DNA of 64,000 nucleotides from NCBI GenBank assembly GCA_963691705.1, contig OY829538.1:79056781-79120780 (forward strand), read 5' to 3'. Shown here one piece after another: positions 29,834-42,177 of the stretch; the first letter of the stretch is position 1, and each line of letters begins with the position of its first letter. This DNA is from Viola odorata. Its lineage: Eukaryota > Streptophyta > Magnoliopsida > Malpighiales > Violaceae. The translations under genes and the position numbers were made by a program. Under the pieces are notes generated by a model. That model was not told the DNA's origin, searched no databases, and saw nothing but the letters and a program-made list of their open reading frames with translations.

Positions 29834-32800
29834 ATGGCTTCTTCTTCTTCTTCTTCTGCTACCATCCGTGAAGCGAGACGTTATGACGTGTTCCTCAGTT
29901 TTAGGGGAGACGACACTCGCAATGGTTTCATGAGCCACCTCTATGAAGCTTTAAGCAGCAGCCGAATCTCGACTTTCATTGATTACGACCTAAGCAGAGG
30001 AGCCAACATTTCTCCATCTCTTCTCACTGCAATTGAAGAATCCATGATCTCTGTCATCATTTTCTCAGAAAATTATGCAGATTCCAAATGGTGCTTAAAA
30101 GAACTTGCAAAGATCCTCCAGTGCAGAGAGCTTAACGGTCAGATCGTTATACCTGTATTCTACGGAGTAGATCCATCGCACGTTAGAAAGCAAATTGGAA
30201 AATTTGGAGTTGCTTTTGATAAGCTCAAAGAACGTCTACGGGAGGGGGAGATGGATTTAAACAAGGTGGGATATCATTTGGAGGAAGCAGCTAATATATC
30301 CGGTTGGAGTTCACACGACATCAGGTAACTTTTTCTAGTTTTGGAAGCTTCCAATTTTGTTTCATTTCTAGATCAAATTTGTACTTGATGTGATTTTTGC
30401 TTGAATTAAGTTAGTTTTGTTGTTCGTTTGTTTTTTATAGCCGTGAGAGTAAGCTTATAAAGTTCATTGTGCGAGATATTTTGAAAAAACTCAACCAAAG
30501 AAGGGAGGTAGAAGCGGCGGATTGTTCAAGATCACTTACGGAAAGGCTAGTGGGCGATGCATTTGAAAGAAATGTGGACAAAATATGGTCTTGGATGATA
30601 GATGATCAAGTGTTACGAGTTGGCATTTACGGTATGGGGGGTGTGGGCAAAACCACTCTAATGAGGCATATTCAGACTCGTCTCAAGCGACAAAACTCTT
30701 TTAAGGTTTATTGGGTTACTGTATCTCAAGATTTCAGCATTTGGAAATTACAAAATCTTATAGCCCAGAAAATTAATTTGAACTTTTCGGACAAGGAAGA
30801 TGAGGAGGAAAGAACTGAAAAGTTAACTCAAGCATTGCAAGAAAAGAGAAAATGTGTTCTCATTTTAGATGATTTGTGGAACTACTTTGACATAGAAGAC
30901 GCGGGAATTCCAGTAAAAGCTGGTGGATGCAAGCTGGTTCTTACCACCCGATTGTTGAGAGTCTGTCAAAAAATGGACTGCAATGAAGGGAACATAATAC
31001 AAGTGCAAGCTCTTTCTAGGCCAGAAGCGTGGATCTTGTTCACAAAGGAATTGGGCAATTATAGCATTGAAGTGGAGCAACTAGCAAAATTTGTTGCAAT
31101 AGAATGTGATGGTCTGCCTCTCGGGATCATAGTTATGGCGAGGGCCATGAAGGGTATCCGTGAAGTTCACAGTTGGAGGAATGCGCTGGAGGAATTGAGG
31201 GAATCAAAACTTAGTGAAGGTCATAAGATGCGAGAAGAAGTTTTCCCTGTATTGAAATTCAGCTACCTTCACTTGATTGATCCAGCATTGCGAAAGTGTT
31301 TGTTGTATTGCGCATTATTTCCAGAAGATCAAGAAATTGATAGAGGTGAGCTAATTGAGTATATGATTGTAGAGGGAATAGTAGATGCAAAGAAAAGCAG
31401 ACGAGCAGAATTGGATAGGGGACACACAATGCTTGATACACTTGTCAATGCATGCTTATTGGAAGGTGATACTACGGATGTGTGGATGCATGACCTAATT
31501 AGGGACATGGTGATCTATGAATTGAGAGAGCAATCCAATACGCTCGTGGAAGCAAGAAAACAATTAAAAGAATTACCAGACCTAGAGGAGTGGACAGAGA
31601 ATTTGGTGTGTGTGTCGTTGATGTATAATGACATTGAGGTGATTCCTTTCCGCCATACTCCAAGGTGTCCTAATCTTTCAACATTATTGTTACGTCACAA
31701 TTATAGATTGAGAGAGATAGCTGGTTCATTTTTAAAGCAATTTCAGAAGCTCAAGGTTCTTGATCTTTCTGGGTGCGAAGAAATTGAGGAATTGCCAATA
31801 GATGTTAGTGATTTGGTGAATCTCACTGCTTTATTACTGCATGAATGTATGAAACTAAGTTATGTGCCATCGTTAGCAAAGCTAGAGAGGTTAAAGAAGT
31901 TAGATCTTTCCAGTTGTGAAATGCTTAAAAGGATGCCTGAAGGCGTGGAGTTGCTGATCAACCTCAAGTATCTAGATCTCTCCTTAAGTGGAATAGAAAG
32001 GATAGGGAGTGAGATAATACCTGAACTTTCTCGGTTGCAAGCCCTTAATCTAGGGAAAACAAAAGTCTCAGTTAAAGGAAAGGAAGTGGGGAGGTTGAAG
32101 AAGTTGGAAAGCCTGGAATGCAATTTTGATGATACCAAAGAGTGGAGGACGTACTTGAAATCTCGAGACAAGTCACAGCAATCACTCACTCATTACTTCT
32201 TTGTTATAGGGGAGGTGATTTATGGTTGGCGCCATAGTTTAGCTTTTTCTATTGGTGATGATTGGAGATCAAGCAGTGGGGTGTATATACTAGGGGGAGG
32301 GGGCAGTAGTAGTAATGATTATGTGGCATTGCCACTCCCCACTGGCATTCAAGCATTGATGATCAAGAATGATCTCAATGGCTCTTTATGGGATAGTGTT
32401 TTAGCACTAAAACATACAACTCAACTCCACTTTCTTCATCTGGAAAGATGTTATGGAAGGGACAACTTGTGTGGCATATTCGGAGTAGAAACTTCTACTA
32501 TTGCTGCAACAACATTCCTGTCAAACCTTATATCAATGTTAATAAAGGAGTGTCACCAATTGAAGAATTTGTTCCCTGCCGGTTTGCTGCCTAACCTACG
32601 AATGATTAAGGTATGGTGTTGTAGTGGCATGGAAGAAATATTTGGAACAGACCAAGAAGGTGAGCAAGTAGGACTCAATCTTCCACAGCTAATCACATTG
32701 GTATTGGACAGTTTGCCAGAACTGAGAAGCATATACAATGGCGCGATCACTTGTCATTCTCTACAACAAATTCATTTGGTTCGTTGCCCGAAGCTAGAGA

Positions 32801-32940
32801 GGATAACTTTTCCTCTTCCACAACCTTCCCTTGGGAGAATTAGAGTTTATCCAAAGGAATGGTGGGAATCAGTGCAGTGGGGCAGCGCCAAGGACAAAAT
32901 TCATCTCCAATCCCTTGTTCAATTTAGGTATTTGTGTTAA
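29834..32940 (+). CDS. TIR-NLR with a CNL-type NB-ARC (TIR-NLR3)
   Basis: Exon 1 (29834-30324) and exon 2 (30441-32940) join in phase to give about 996 residues. TIR (about 15-155): YDVFLSFRGDDTR, DYDLSRGANIS, SKWCLKEL with the presumed NADase Glu90. The junction SRESKLIKFIVRDILKKL is the ordinary TNL linker. It is followed by RREVEAADCSR, a remnant of the BED-NLR linker, and then an NB-ARC of CNL class: GMGGVGKTT (228-236), VYWVTVSQDF, LILDDLW with final Trp, LTTR, GLPL, CLLYCALFPED, VWMHD (MHD 513-515). LRRs and the EWWESVQWG box end the protein. NB-ARC and LRR are closest to NLR1. TIRs signal by NAD+ breakdown through EDS1, whereas CNL NB-ARCs usually drive coiled-coil pores, so the pairing is unusual. 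All motifs are intact and the frame is open. Confidence 0.92.
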
Positions 32941-33692
32941 AAAAAATGTCCATATTGCTAATTAGGACACAACATTTTCTTCAAGTTTTATTATATATCA
33001 GTATATTTCATAGTGTCGTTGATAATTACCAAAACTACCCATATTCATTCTTCCTTTCTTTCTATATTCTTTTTCTTTTTCTACATTATATTAAATTGTT
33101 TAATTAGGAAGCAACGTTAACCCAAAACTGAGATCTTTAGTTTCTGTATACAAAATATCAATTCCTAATTTATCTATACGTTGACAATCAATATATGCAA
33201 TGTCTAATTAGTTCCTACGGCATGAAAGAATACTTATGCAACAATATATATTTTTTTCCATTTTATAATAGTATGTAGCTGGCATTTTTAGTATAAGGCA
33301 AATCATGATTTTTTCAATTATTATAATGATAATGGTACTTTAGTTTATACATATAAAAGAGAAAGTGTGTGAATATACATTATAAAAATGTAGTACTTTA
33401 GCCCCACCTTACACGACACCGAATCAAAAGAATATTCAAAAAAAAAGAAAAAAACCCACCTCGCCTCTATGCAGCAGATTGTTAAGGTTATTTTAAATGG
33501 GCCCATACACAAAGCCCAATCATTAGAATTTATCCGGGCCTCCTGATGTAGAGAACCTTTTTTTAATAGAAGAAATTGAATAAATTTATATGGGTAAAAT
33601 TTTACTCGTATCGGGTCGATTTAATAAAAAATCGTAGAGCTCTTAATTACTTCATACAAAAGGTTCAAAACAACAACCACCTATTTGAGAAA
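32941..33692. other. Spacer between the NLR cluster and the retroelement nest
   Basis: 33025-33180 is shared with 13665-13840 (NLR-unit 3' flank). The rest is A/T-rich, with no gene and no clear element boundary before 33693. Confidence 0.45.
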
Positions 33693-35153
33693 TGATAGTA
33701 TTTAATCATTGATTGACGTTATATTTCACTCGTTTCTTCCACCTCAAAATCCCTTGTTTGTGGCAGAAACTCCCCCTTTTCACGTCAATTTGGCTTCGCT
33801 ATGGAGATCTCTTGGGCAACACCGGTTTTGGAAGAATCTAGTGCGACAGCGAAGGAGCAGCAGTCTTAACCGCATGTCTTGGCCAAGACTGCAGGGTAGT
33901 GGCGTGTTGAGCATGGACTCATGGAAGCTGGATCGGATCTGAAGATCAGCTGGCCGTTACATCCACTTGAAGGCTTTTTGGATGTAATCGTATTTGAACC
34001 AAAACACTCTATTATTATTATTATGTAATTATTATTATCTCTTTAGTATTTGAAAACGATTGGGATTCTTATCCCTATTTTCTAGTTAATTTGAAGTAAG
34101 GAGTTTGGTAAGAGGCGTGATGGGCGGGAACTCTAACCTTATTTAAGGTTAGGGAAGGCTGTCAATTACGAATAATCTTCCATCTTCCTTTCTTCTGGTT
34201 TTGTAAACACTATCGCATCTTAAATATATTTTTAATGTTCTTGAATTGTTATTTTTATTTCCTTAATTAATTAACATGTTTAGTAGCTAAAGCACCTAAT
34301 TCTTGGTAAGGGTCGAGTTAGCACGCTTGTAAATCGTGAGGCTGAGTTGTTCTGAATCATCCTCTCATTCGTATTCAGTTGAAGTTCCATTTTAACAAAC
34401 CGGTTCCCGCCTAGGCTAAGACTTGATCGATCTTAGCCGAGATGACGAATTTGCAACCAGTCACTAAGGGGACGAGCGAAACCGAAGTGACAAAGTAGGT
34501 AGCTAACCTCGCGGGGGTTAGTGAACTTGAACTGATCTGGGCTAGGGCTCCGAGTTTGGAGTAGCTTGGCCTAGACTCTGTCTTTCCCTATGCCATTGGG
34601 ATAACGCATGTGCCCCAAGCCAGCGGCCAATTGGATAAACCCTTTAACCAGCAAGGTGTCCACTGGCCAGGATCACTAGAAAGGGGGTACCCTCCTAGTG
34701 ATTTGAACAGGAGGAAAGTAGGATTGGAAAGGGGTTCCTCCCAATCTATAGCAGAGTTATGAGTAAGAAGGAGAAAACCTAGAGTCAATGATCGATGAAA
34801 CAAGCCTAGTGCTCACGAATTCGCCTTTGCCAGGAATTTACCTCAAGAAAGTTCCACCCAAATCTCAACCAACAATCTTAGCTAAGATTCACATCTGCCC
34901 AAGATTGCTTCCTTTCTTTGTTTTAAGCTTATTCTCTTTTTACGCTTTGTTTATCTTAATCATCAGGAACAAAAGTACCCTCAACTCCAGTGACGAGGAA
35001 GTCGAGTCAAGACTACAGTACACCACCAAGATCTCTGTAGACGAACCTCTTATCGCAATCTACGAGTCCCTTGTGGACGAGTGATAAGTTGTATTCCTAC
35101 CCCATTTTCTATATCTTTTTACAACTAAATTTGACGCCCTCGACGAGCGATCA
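33693..35153 (+). repeat. 5' LTR of Athila-like element 1
   Basis: Starts TGATAGTATT and ends GCGATCA, five bases before the primer site; the same TGATAG...GATCA ends occur in element 3. A TATA-like TTATTTAAGG lies at 34139. It holds perfect palindromes GTCTTGGCCAAGAC (33876-33889) and AATCTTAGCTAAGATT (34874-34889). The left end is inferred from the parallel with element 3; no second copy is available to confirm it. Confidence 0.6.
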
Positions 35154-35158
35154 AATTT

Positions 35159-35175
35159 TGGCGCCGTTGCCGGGG
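35159..35175 (+). promoter_or_regulatory. Primer binding site, tRNA-Asp
   Basis: TGGCGCCGTTGCCGGGG is the complement of the 3' end of plant tRNA-Asp with its CCA tail. It would prime minus-strand DNA synthesis. It is the same site as in element 2 (52024) and the damaged one in element 3. Confidence 0.9.
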
Positions 35176-35228
35176 ATCTTTTGACAGTGTTTCTTGTAAT
35201 TTTGTTTTATTTTTGTTTTTTACAGTTG

Positions 35229-37025
35229 ATGACCAGGTCCTCAAAGGAAGCCTTATTAATACCTTTGGATCCGGAACTTACAAAAAGAGAAGCACAAAAC
35301 AGAAAGAAAGCCAAGAGAAAGACAAACGGTGAATTTTCAGGGACGCAATCAGAATCTGGTTCCAACAACAATCCAGGCCAAGATTCACGCCCAACTGAAA
35401 ACCCAATACCAAACATGGAAGAAAACCAAGAAGAACAGACGATGAGAGAACAAAACAGGGGGGCAGAACGAGTGACCTACTCCTGTATTAATCTACCCCC
35501 GATGGCTAATGATTGGTCTATCAAGACGAACATCATTGCCAACTTAACCAAGTTTCATGGCCACTCAAACGAGAATCCATACAACCACTTGAGAAACCTT
35601 CACCTCCAGTGTGATACCCTCAAGCCAGTAGGAGTAACAATCGAGAGAGCCAAGCTGAAGGCATTTCCGTGGTCTCTCGAAGACTCAGCTAAGAATTGGT
35701 TCTATAGCTTACCCCATAACACAATTGCCAACTGGGGAGACATGCCCGCTGCCTTCCTGAATAAATATTGGAATGCGACTAAGGCAGGGGCAACAAAGAA
35801 AAGCTTAGTTTCCGTTCAGCAGAGGGGAGGAGAAAGTTTGAGCGAGTATCATCAAAGGTTTAGAGACCTTCAAGACATTTGCCCTACTCATGGAGTGGCA
35901 GATCACCTCCTAATCCAATACTTCTATGACGGAATGTGTGTGAAGGATAGGGATAGGCTAGACTCAGCCGCTGGAGGAGCGCTTCAAGATCTTACACCAA
36001 CAAGAGCGAAATTACTTCTCCAAACAATGGCTGACAACAGTCAGAACAACACCTCATCCGAGAGAAATTCTACACCTTCTTCATTAAATGCTATAAATAT
36101 GGAGAATAAGCTTGATAAGATTACAGACATTTTGATGAATCTCTCTACAGGTACCCAATCTCAGGCACAAACTACAGTAGCAGCAGCCAATCCCATGCCC
36201 TCAGTTTGCGGGATTTGCCAACAGCTAGATCATCCGACACATAGTTGTTATGTGGTGGAACAACCAGGTGATGCAGCGCCAATCCAAGTGAATGCCGCGT
36301 ACGGCTATAATCAAGGACAATCTAGTGGACAACCTAGATTCTCACACGAGAGCAACCAATACTCATGGAGACAACATCCCAATCTAAGGTGGAGGCAAGA
36401 TACGCCTCAGCCTGGCCAACCAAATCAACAACAATACCAGCCTCAGCCACCTCCACTAAATCAACACCAATACCAACAACAACCACAACAGTCGCCCATA
36501 AATTTCCAACACTTCGTACCCAGACCACAAGGAGCAAACCAATCCAATGCCCCTGTCCCACTTCCTACACCTCAGCCGCTTAAGATTACCGGAGTACCTA
36601 TAGAGGACACTATGCAAAAATTCATGCAAGCAACTCAATCCAGCCTTGTTGAAATGCAAAAACAAATAGGTCAGCTCACCCAACAGATCCAACAAACAGG
36701 AACAGGTGGAAAATTACCCTCCACCACCGAGGATAACCCAAAGCACAATGTGAGTGTCATCCATCTAAGGAGCGAAAGTGTTCTACCTGAACGAAAGGGT
36801 GCGAAATCAGATAAAGAGATTCACAACCAAGCGTACGAAGACGAGGATGTGGACGTAGATGAGGAAGTACAAGAGGAAATCCAAGCAGAAGTTCAGTCGA
36901 AGCCAATCTTGGCTAAGACTGTAACTCAGAGTGAAGCCGAGCTTGATATTCCAGTTCAAACGGAACAACCGATCTTAGCTAAGACTAAGGCCAAGGCTGA
37001 TGAGCAGGTTATGAAACCTCTGTAA
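35229..37025 (+). CDS. Gag of Athila-like element 1
   Basis: ATG at 35229, about 50 bases after the primer site. A basic N-terminus is followed by the retrotransposon gag domain (FPWSLEDSAKNWFYSLP, QQRGGESLSEYHQRFRDL, LIQYFYDGM) at about residues 110-260, a CCHC knuckle (CGICQQLDHPTHSC, about 340-353), and a Gln/Pro-rich tail. It forms the nucleocapsid. It ends at TAA (37023); the frame beyond the stop continues as pol without shift, so the stop is either a mutation or a readthrough point. Confidence 0.9.
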   Translation: MTRSSKEALLIPLDPELTKREAQNRKKAKRKTNGEFSGTQSESGSNNNPGQDSRPTENPIPNMEENQEEQTMREQNRGAERVTYSCINLPPMANDWSIKTNIIANLTKFHGHSNENPYNHLRNLHLQCDTLKPVGVTIERAKLKAFPWSLEDSAKNWFYSLPHNTIANWGDMPAAFLNKYWNATKAGATKKSLVSVQQRGGESLSEYHQRFRDLQDICPTHGVADHLLIQYFYDGMCVKDRDRLDSAAGGALQDLTPTRAKLLLQTMADNSQNNTSSERNSTPSSLNAINMENKLDKITDILMNLSTGTQSQAQTTVAAANPMPSVCGICQQLDHPTHSCYVVEQPGDAAPIQVNAAYGYNQGQSSGQPRFSHESNQYSWRQHPNLRWRQDTPQPGQPNQQQYQPQPPPLNQHQYQQQPQQSPINFQHFVPRPQGANQSNAPVPLPTPQPLKITGVPIEDTMQKFMQATQSSLVEMQKQIGQLTQQIQQTGTGGKLPSTTEDNPKHNVSVIHLRSESVLPERKGAKSDKEIHNQAYEDEDVDVDEEVQEEIQAEVQSKPILAKTVTQSEAELDIPVQTEQPILAKTKAKADEQVMKPL

Positions 37026-37097
37026 CCAGCAGATATCCCACCTCCCTATCCTCCCAAGTCCTCTAAGCAGAAGAAGTTAGACGAAGCTAAGGATTTC

Positions 37098-37706
37098 ATG
37101 ACCATTTTTGGCAAAGTGGCAGTGAATATTCCTATGCTAGACTTAATTTCAAAAGTACCTTCTTATGCAAGATTTTTAAAAGAACTCTGCACTAATAAAA
37201 GGAAACTTGTAGGTGTTGAGAGAGTGAATCTTTTGCAGAATGTTTCTTCAGTACTTCAAAGCAAACTGCCGGAGAAGTGTGGAGATCAAGGAACCTTCAC
37301 CATCCCTTGTAAGATTGGGAACAAAATGGTGGAGAAAGCTCTTTGCGACCTAGGGGCTGGGATTAACGTGATGTCCTTAAGGGAATACGAAATATTGCAA
37401 ATGGGACCCATGAAGGAAACACAGGTGGTGATCCAGCTTGCCGACCGAACAGTGATCCACCCTAAAGGCTTGGTAGAAGACGTTCTTGTCCAAGTCAATA
37501 ATTTTATATACCCTGTGGACTTTTATATTGTTGAAATGGATGCTGATTTACCTTCCTGTGCCACTGATGTGCTTTTAGGTAGACCTTTCCTTAGGTCTGC
37601 TAAAGCTAAAATAGACGTTTATGAAGGTAGTATTATTTTGGAATTTTTTGGAAGCACGATTAAGTTCTACATGAAGGAGGGATTAAATTATCATAATGAG
37701 ACATAG
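37098..37706 (+). CDS. Protease region of element 1 pol
   Basis: In the gag frame beyond the TAA, the protein begins with the conserved [21 protein letters not shown] segment and contains the aspartic-protease motif [14 protein letters not shown] (near 37345), then DVLLGRPFL. It matures the polyprotein. The frame ends at TAG (37704), where a one-base frameshift separates it from the RT frame; in element 3 the same junction is continuous. Confidence 0.85.
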   Translation: MTIFGKVAVNIPMLDLISKVPSYARFLKELCTNKRKLVGVERVNLLQNVSSVLQSKLPEKCGDQGTFTIPCKIGNKMVEKALCDLGAGINVMSLREYEILQMGPMKETQVVIQLADRTVIHPKGLVEDVLVQVNNFIYPVDFYIVEMDADLPSCATDVLLGRPFLRSAKAKIDVYEGSIILEFFGSTIKFYMKEGLNYHNET

Positions 37707-40700
37707 TGTAAATTTTATTGATATCTTATACCCTATTGAGGAAGAAACTGCAGATTTAAATGCTACTGACCCTCTTGATTTTATCTTAAGCAGAAGTATC
37801 TCAGCTAAAACGCTGGAAGAAATGGAAGACCGAGTAGGGAACCGAGAGGATCTTAGGGAGGTCTTAACGGATCTTCATGAGACTGAACCAGTGAAGGAAA
37901 CTACACCTTGTCCATTGTTTAGCATATCTAACGCTGAGATGTTACCATCTATTGTGCAGGCACCCGAGCTGGATCTTAAGGAGTTACCAGAACACCTTAA
38001 GTATGCCTATCTAGGTCAAGGCAAAACCCTTCCAGTGATAGTCTCAGCTAAGCTTTCTAGCGAAGAAGAGACGAGATTGACAAGTGTTTTGAAAGAACAT
38101 AAAGAGGCCATTGGATGGACCTTAGCAGACATCAAGGGCATATCCTCAACCATCTGCACCCACAAAATCCATGTGGAAGAGGATAAGAAAACTATTAGAC
38201 AACCCCAAAGGAGGCTAAACCCTCCGATGATGGAAGTTGTCAAGAAGGAAATCATTAAATTACTTGATGCTGGAATTATTTACCCAATCTCTGATAGTTC
38301 ATGGGTTTCCCCTGTGCAGGTTGTACCAAAAAAGACAGGCACCACCGTGACCGAAGGTGAGGATGGAATAAAGAGAACCACGAGAATTCAGAATGGATGG
38401 AGAGTCTGCATAGACTACCGCAGACTTAACCAAGTCACAAGGAAAGACCACTTCCCATTACTATTCATTGACCAAATGGTGGAGAGATTGACCGGGAAGT
38501 CCCATTACTGCTTCTTGGACGGTTATTCGGGATTTCATCAAATCCCAGTGGCATTAGAAGACCAAGAGAAGACGACATTCACATGTCCCTTCGGAACATT
38601 TGCATACAGGAGGATGCCATTCGGATTGTGCAATGCACCGGCCACCTTCCAAAGATGTATGGTTAGTATCTTTTCAGACTATGTGGAAAAGGGTATTGAA
38701 GTGTTTATGGATGACTTCACCGTCTATGGTGATGATTTTGATAAATGCTTAACGACACTGAAACATATTTTAAAAAGGTGCGTGGCCACTGATCTTGTTC
38801 TTAACTATGAAAAATGTCATTTCATGGTTGAACAAGGTATTGTCTTGGGTCATGTAGTTTCTAAGAGGGGTATAAAAGTTGACCAAGCTAAGATTGACGT
38901 TATCAAAACCTTGCCTTACCCCTCATGCGTGCGTGAGGTTAGGAGTTTTTTGGGCCATGCAGGGTTTTATCGCAGGTTTATCAAAGACTTCTCGAAGATA
39001 GCGGAGCCAATGTGCAAACTATTGCAAAAAGAAGTGGACTTCGATTTTGACAAATCTTGCCAAGAAGCGTTCGACAAGGTCAAAGAGAAACTCATATCAT
39101 CCCCGATCATCCAGACCCCGGATTGGAACCTACCATTTGAGTTGATGTGTGATGCTAGCAACTCAGCTGTTGGTGCGGTTCTAGGGCAGAGTAATAGTAG
39201 AATTCCACGCGTGATCTACTACGCCTCTAAGATGCTTGACGATGCACAAAAGAACTATACCACAACGGAGAAGGAATTGTTCGCAATAATCTTCGCTTTA
39301 GACAAGTTCAGATCGTATTTGATGGGAACAAAAGTCATAGTTTTTTCTGATCATGCAGCCTTAAGGTATCTCCTGACGAAAGCCGAATCTAAGCTAAGAC
39401 TGATCCACTGGGTTTTACTTTTGCAGGAACATAACTTGGAGATTAAAGACAAAGCAGGAAAGAAGAACTTAGTTGAGGACCACCTCAGTAGATGCTTTGT
39501 CAAGGACGATTCAGAGCCAATAAAAGATGATTTTCCAGACGAACATTTGTTTGCCGTCCAGGTAATTAGACCCTGGTTTGCCGACCTAGTCAATTTCTTA
39601 GCCACGGGTAAACACCATGGAGACCTAACGGCTCAAGAAAAGGTCAAGATTAAGCATGACAACAAATATTTCGTTTGGGATGATCCATATCTTTGGAAAA
39701 TCGGATCTGATCAGTTGATTAGGAGATGTATTCCTGAAACTGAAATTCCATCAGTCTTAAGATTTTGTCATTCTTATGCATGTAGTGGACATTTTGGAGC
39801 CAAGAGGACGGCCTTAAAAGTCATAGAGTCAGGATTTTATTGGCCCTCTCTATTTCATGATAGTTATATGTTTTGTAAGACATGCCCTGAATGCCAAAAG
39901 ATAGGAAACATAAACGCTAGAAATCAAATGCCCATGAATGTTATATTAAATTATGAGATTTTTGATATATGGGGCATTGATTTCATGGGGCCATTTCCTA
40001 TGTCGGATGGAAAACAATATATACTGCTTGTTGTGGATTATGTGTCTAAATGGATAGAAGCTAAGGCAACTAGGACCAATGATGCTAGAACTGTTGTTTC
40101 ATTTTTGAAAACTAACATTTTGAACAGATTTAGTGTGCCTAGGGGGATCATTAGTGACCGAGGCACACATTTTTGCAACAGTATTATTGTTTCCCTTTTC
40201 AGGAAGTACGGAGTAACCCACAAAGTTTCCACTGCATACCACCCTCAGTCAAATGGCCAAGCGGAGGTGTCAAACAGAGAGGTCAAATCGATCTTAGCTA
40301 AGACTGTTGGCCTAGATCGACGCGACTGGAGCCAAAGGTTAGATGACGCGCTATGGGCATATAGGACGACCTATAAATCCCCCATAGAAATGACTCCTTA
40401 CAAACTGGTGTATGGAAAAGCTTGTCACCTACCAGTAGGTATGCAACATAGAGCTTATTGGGCAATTCGGAAATGCAATCTAAGGTACGACCAAGCAGGT
40501 GAGGAAAGGAAACTCCAAATCCACGAAATAGAAGAATTAAGGAATCAAGCATATGACAACCAGCTCTTGGCCAAGATCAGGATGAAAACATACCATGACA
40601 GTAAGATTGTTGAGAAGAATCTCCAACTTGGAGGAAAAGTCCTTCTGTACAATTCACGATTTAAGCTCTTCCCAGGTAAGCTCAAAACCAAATGGGAAGG

Positions 40701-40866
40701 TCCATATGTTATCACTAATATCTACCCTCATGGTGCAGTGGATATTAGGAATGAGAAGACAGGGATTGAATTCAAAGTCAATGGACAGCGACTAAAACCA
40801 TTCCTAGAAGGATTTCCTACGCTTCAGGAAAATCAGGCGACTGAAGCCCCACCTAAGACTCATTAA
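37696..40866 (+). CDS. RT, RNase H and integrase of element 1
   Basis: About 1050 residues in another frame than the protease. [45 protein letters not shown] (near 38707). RNase [28 protein letters not shown]. Integrase: His/Cys zinc region (HSYACSGH.. CKTCPEC), catalytic core WGIDFMGPF (about 39970), [10 protein letters not shown] (about 40150), [10 protein letters not shown] (about 40257). Together these copy the RNA and insert the DNA. Catalytic residues are present, but the upstream stop and frameshift prevent normal production. Confidence 0.9.
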   Translation: MRHSVNFIDILYPIEEETADLNATDPLDFILSRSISAKTLEEMEDRVGNREDLREVLTDLHETEPVKETTPCPLFSISNAEMLPSIVQAPELDLKELPEHLKYAYLGQGKTLPVIVSAKLSSEEETRLTSVLKEHKEAIGWTLADIKGISSTICTHKIHVEEDKKTIRQPQRRLNPPMMEVVKKEIIKLLDAGIIYPISDSSWVSPVQVVPKKTGTTVTEGEDGIKRTTRIQNGWRVCIDYRRLNQVTRKDHFPLLFIDQMVERLTGKSHYCFLDGYSGFHQIPVALEDQEKTTFTCPFGTFAYRRMPFGLCNAPATFQRCMVSIFSDYVEKGIEVFMDDFTVYGDDFDKCLTTLKHILKRCVATDLVLNYEKCHFMVEQGIVLGHVVSKRGIKVDQAKIDVIKTLPYPSCVREVRSFLGHAGFYRRFIKDFSKIAEPMCKLLQKEVDFDFDKSCQEAFDKVKEKLISSPIIQTPDWNLPFELMCDASNSAVGAVLGQSNSRIPRVIYYASKMLDDAQKNYTTTEKELFAIIFALDKFRSYLMGTKVIVFSDHAALRYLLTKAESKLRLIHWVLLLQEHNLEIKDKAGKKNLVEDHLSRCFVKDDSEPIKDDFPDEHLFAVQVIRPWFADLVNFLATGKHHGDLTAQEKVKIKHDNKYFVWDDPYLWKIGSDQLIRRCIPETEIPSVLRFCHSYACSGHFGAKRTALKVIESGFYWPSLFHDSYMFCKTCPECQKIGNINARNQMPMNVILNYEIFDIWGIDFMGPFPMSDGKQYILLVVDYVSKWIEAKATRTNDARTVVSFLKTNILNRFSVPRGIISDRGTHFCNSIIVSLFRKYGVTHKVSTAYHPQSNGQAEVSNREVKSILAKTVGLDRRDWSQRLDDALWAYRTTYKSPIEMTPYKLVYGKACHLPVGMQHRAYWAIRKCNLRYDQAGEERKLQIHEIEELRNQAYDNQLLAKIRMKTYHDSKIVEKNLQLGGKVLLYNSRFKLFPGKLKTKWEGPYVITNIYPHGAVDIRNEKTGIEFKVNGQRLKPFLEGFPTLQENQATEAPPKTH

Positions 40867-40886
40867 AAGAACAGCAAAGTCATACC

Positions 40887-42116
40887 TGTTAGCCCAAGGG
40901 TACTTCGAACCTATTTTGATGAATGAAACGACATAAATTAATTAGATTACTAATTCAATTTTAAGTGAAAATGTATTTGTAGTTTTGCGACGAGATATCA
41001 AATGAAGCAACAAATCGATTATCGCAAGCTCAAGATCAAGTGTAGAATTGGACTTTAATTGAATGTAAGTATGTTTAAATTCTAACACTTGATTTATGTT
41101 TCAAATACCTCAAGAATATTTGTCAAAAGGTTTTGAGCGAAAAGGTTTTAAGCGAAAATGTTTTATGAGAAAATGTATTTCGGAAAAATGAAGCGTTTTG
41201 CTACTGGATCGAGGGATTTCGATCAGAAGCAAAATGCTATAGCGTTTTGAATAACGTCATAGCGTTTTGGTAAAACGCTATAGCGTTATGCAAAACGCCA
41301 TAGCGTTTTGGCCCAACGGCTAGTTTTCTAACAGCTAGTTTTTCCACCAAAAATGGATCCTTTTGACCCCATTCTTTCTTGTCCATTCTTCTCTTCATAA
41401 AACCATATAAATACTCATCCTAGATGAGTTTAATAGTAGTTGAACACATGAGAACAAGAGAGGAACAAAGAGAGACAAGTGTGAGACCATGAGAAACCTC
41501 TAAACACAAAAATACATTTTACAAGCTTCTAAAATCAGATTTCAATTTGTCAAGCTTGTTTTTGGGTTTCTTCTTGAGGTAATTTGTTCATTTATTGGTG
41601 TGGAATTTATTCATACATATATCTATTGTATACACCAATTTGTTTATTGCAAATATTTCATTCAAACTTATTGTTAAGGTTTGAAGAGTGTACCCAACAC
41701 TCTTGGGAAAAGGGTAGTGTTCTTAACCCATTGAAGAGAACTTAGGTTGTTGGTTGAGCCTTGGAAAAACCATTAGGTTGTAGTTTAGCCCGTGAAAAAC
41801 TACTTGTAAGGTTGTTGGTGAACCCGTGAAAACCAAGTGTAAGGTTGTGAGCTAAACCCGTAAAAGCTCAAGTTAATAGCAAAGTGTTTTGCATTAGAAA
41901 ATCCTAAGAGGAGGACTCTTAGGCAGTGGAGTACAATTCGGATTGTGAATTGGAACCACTATACATTGTGTGTCTTTGCTATTCTCCCTTACACTTTGTG
42001 CAAGAATTTTTAAAAGGCTTTAGAATTCCTATTTGCCTATTCACCCCCCCCTCTAGGCCTAGTATTGAGAGTATTGATCATATCAATTAGTATTGGAGCT
42101 TTGATCGTTATTATCA
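40887..42116 (+). repeat. 5' LTR of the copia element
   Basis: Starts TGTTAGCCCAAGGG and ends TTATTATCA. TATA box TATAAATA at 41406-41413. Contains an array of AAAACGCYATAGCGTTTT palindromes at 41231-41309, partly degraded, and imperfect repeats of aggttgt..cccgtgaaaa at 41750-41870. About 67 bp shorter than the 3' LTR, mostly because of fewer palindrome units. Confidence 0.92.
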
Positions 42117-42118
42117 AT

Positions 42119-42130
42119 TGGTAGCGGAGC
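42119..42130 (+). promoter_or_regulatory. Primer binding site of the copia element
   Basis: TGGTAGCGGAGC follows the 5' LTR after two bases. It resembles the usual copia site TGGTATCAGAGC for initiator tRNA-Met, with two mismatches. Confidence 0.65.
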
Positions 42131-42177
42131 AAGGTCACTTGGAAAAGGTTTAACCACCTCAAGTGCAAAGATTAAAT

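Noticed and set aside
35159..35175. tRNA-Asp gene
   Set aside because: Only the 17 bases complementary to a tRNA 3' end are present; it is a primer site.
41700..41880. Repeated cccgtgaaaa units in the copia LTR as a CRISPR-like array
   Set aside because: Irregular, imperfect and eukaryotic LTR sequence; no spacer structure.
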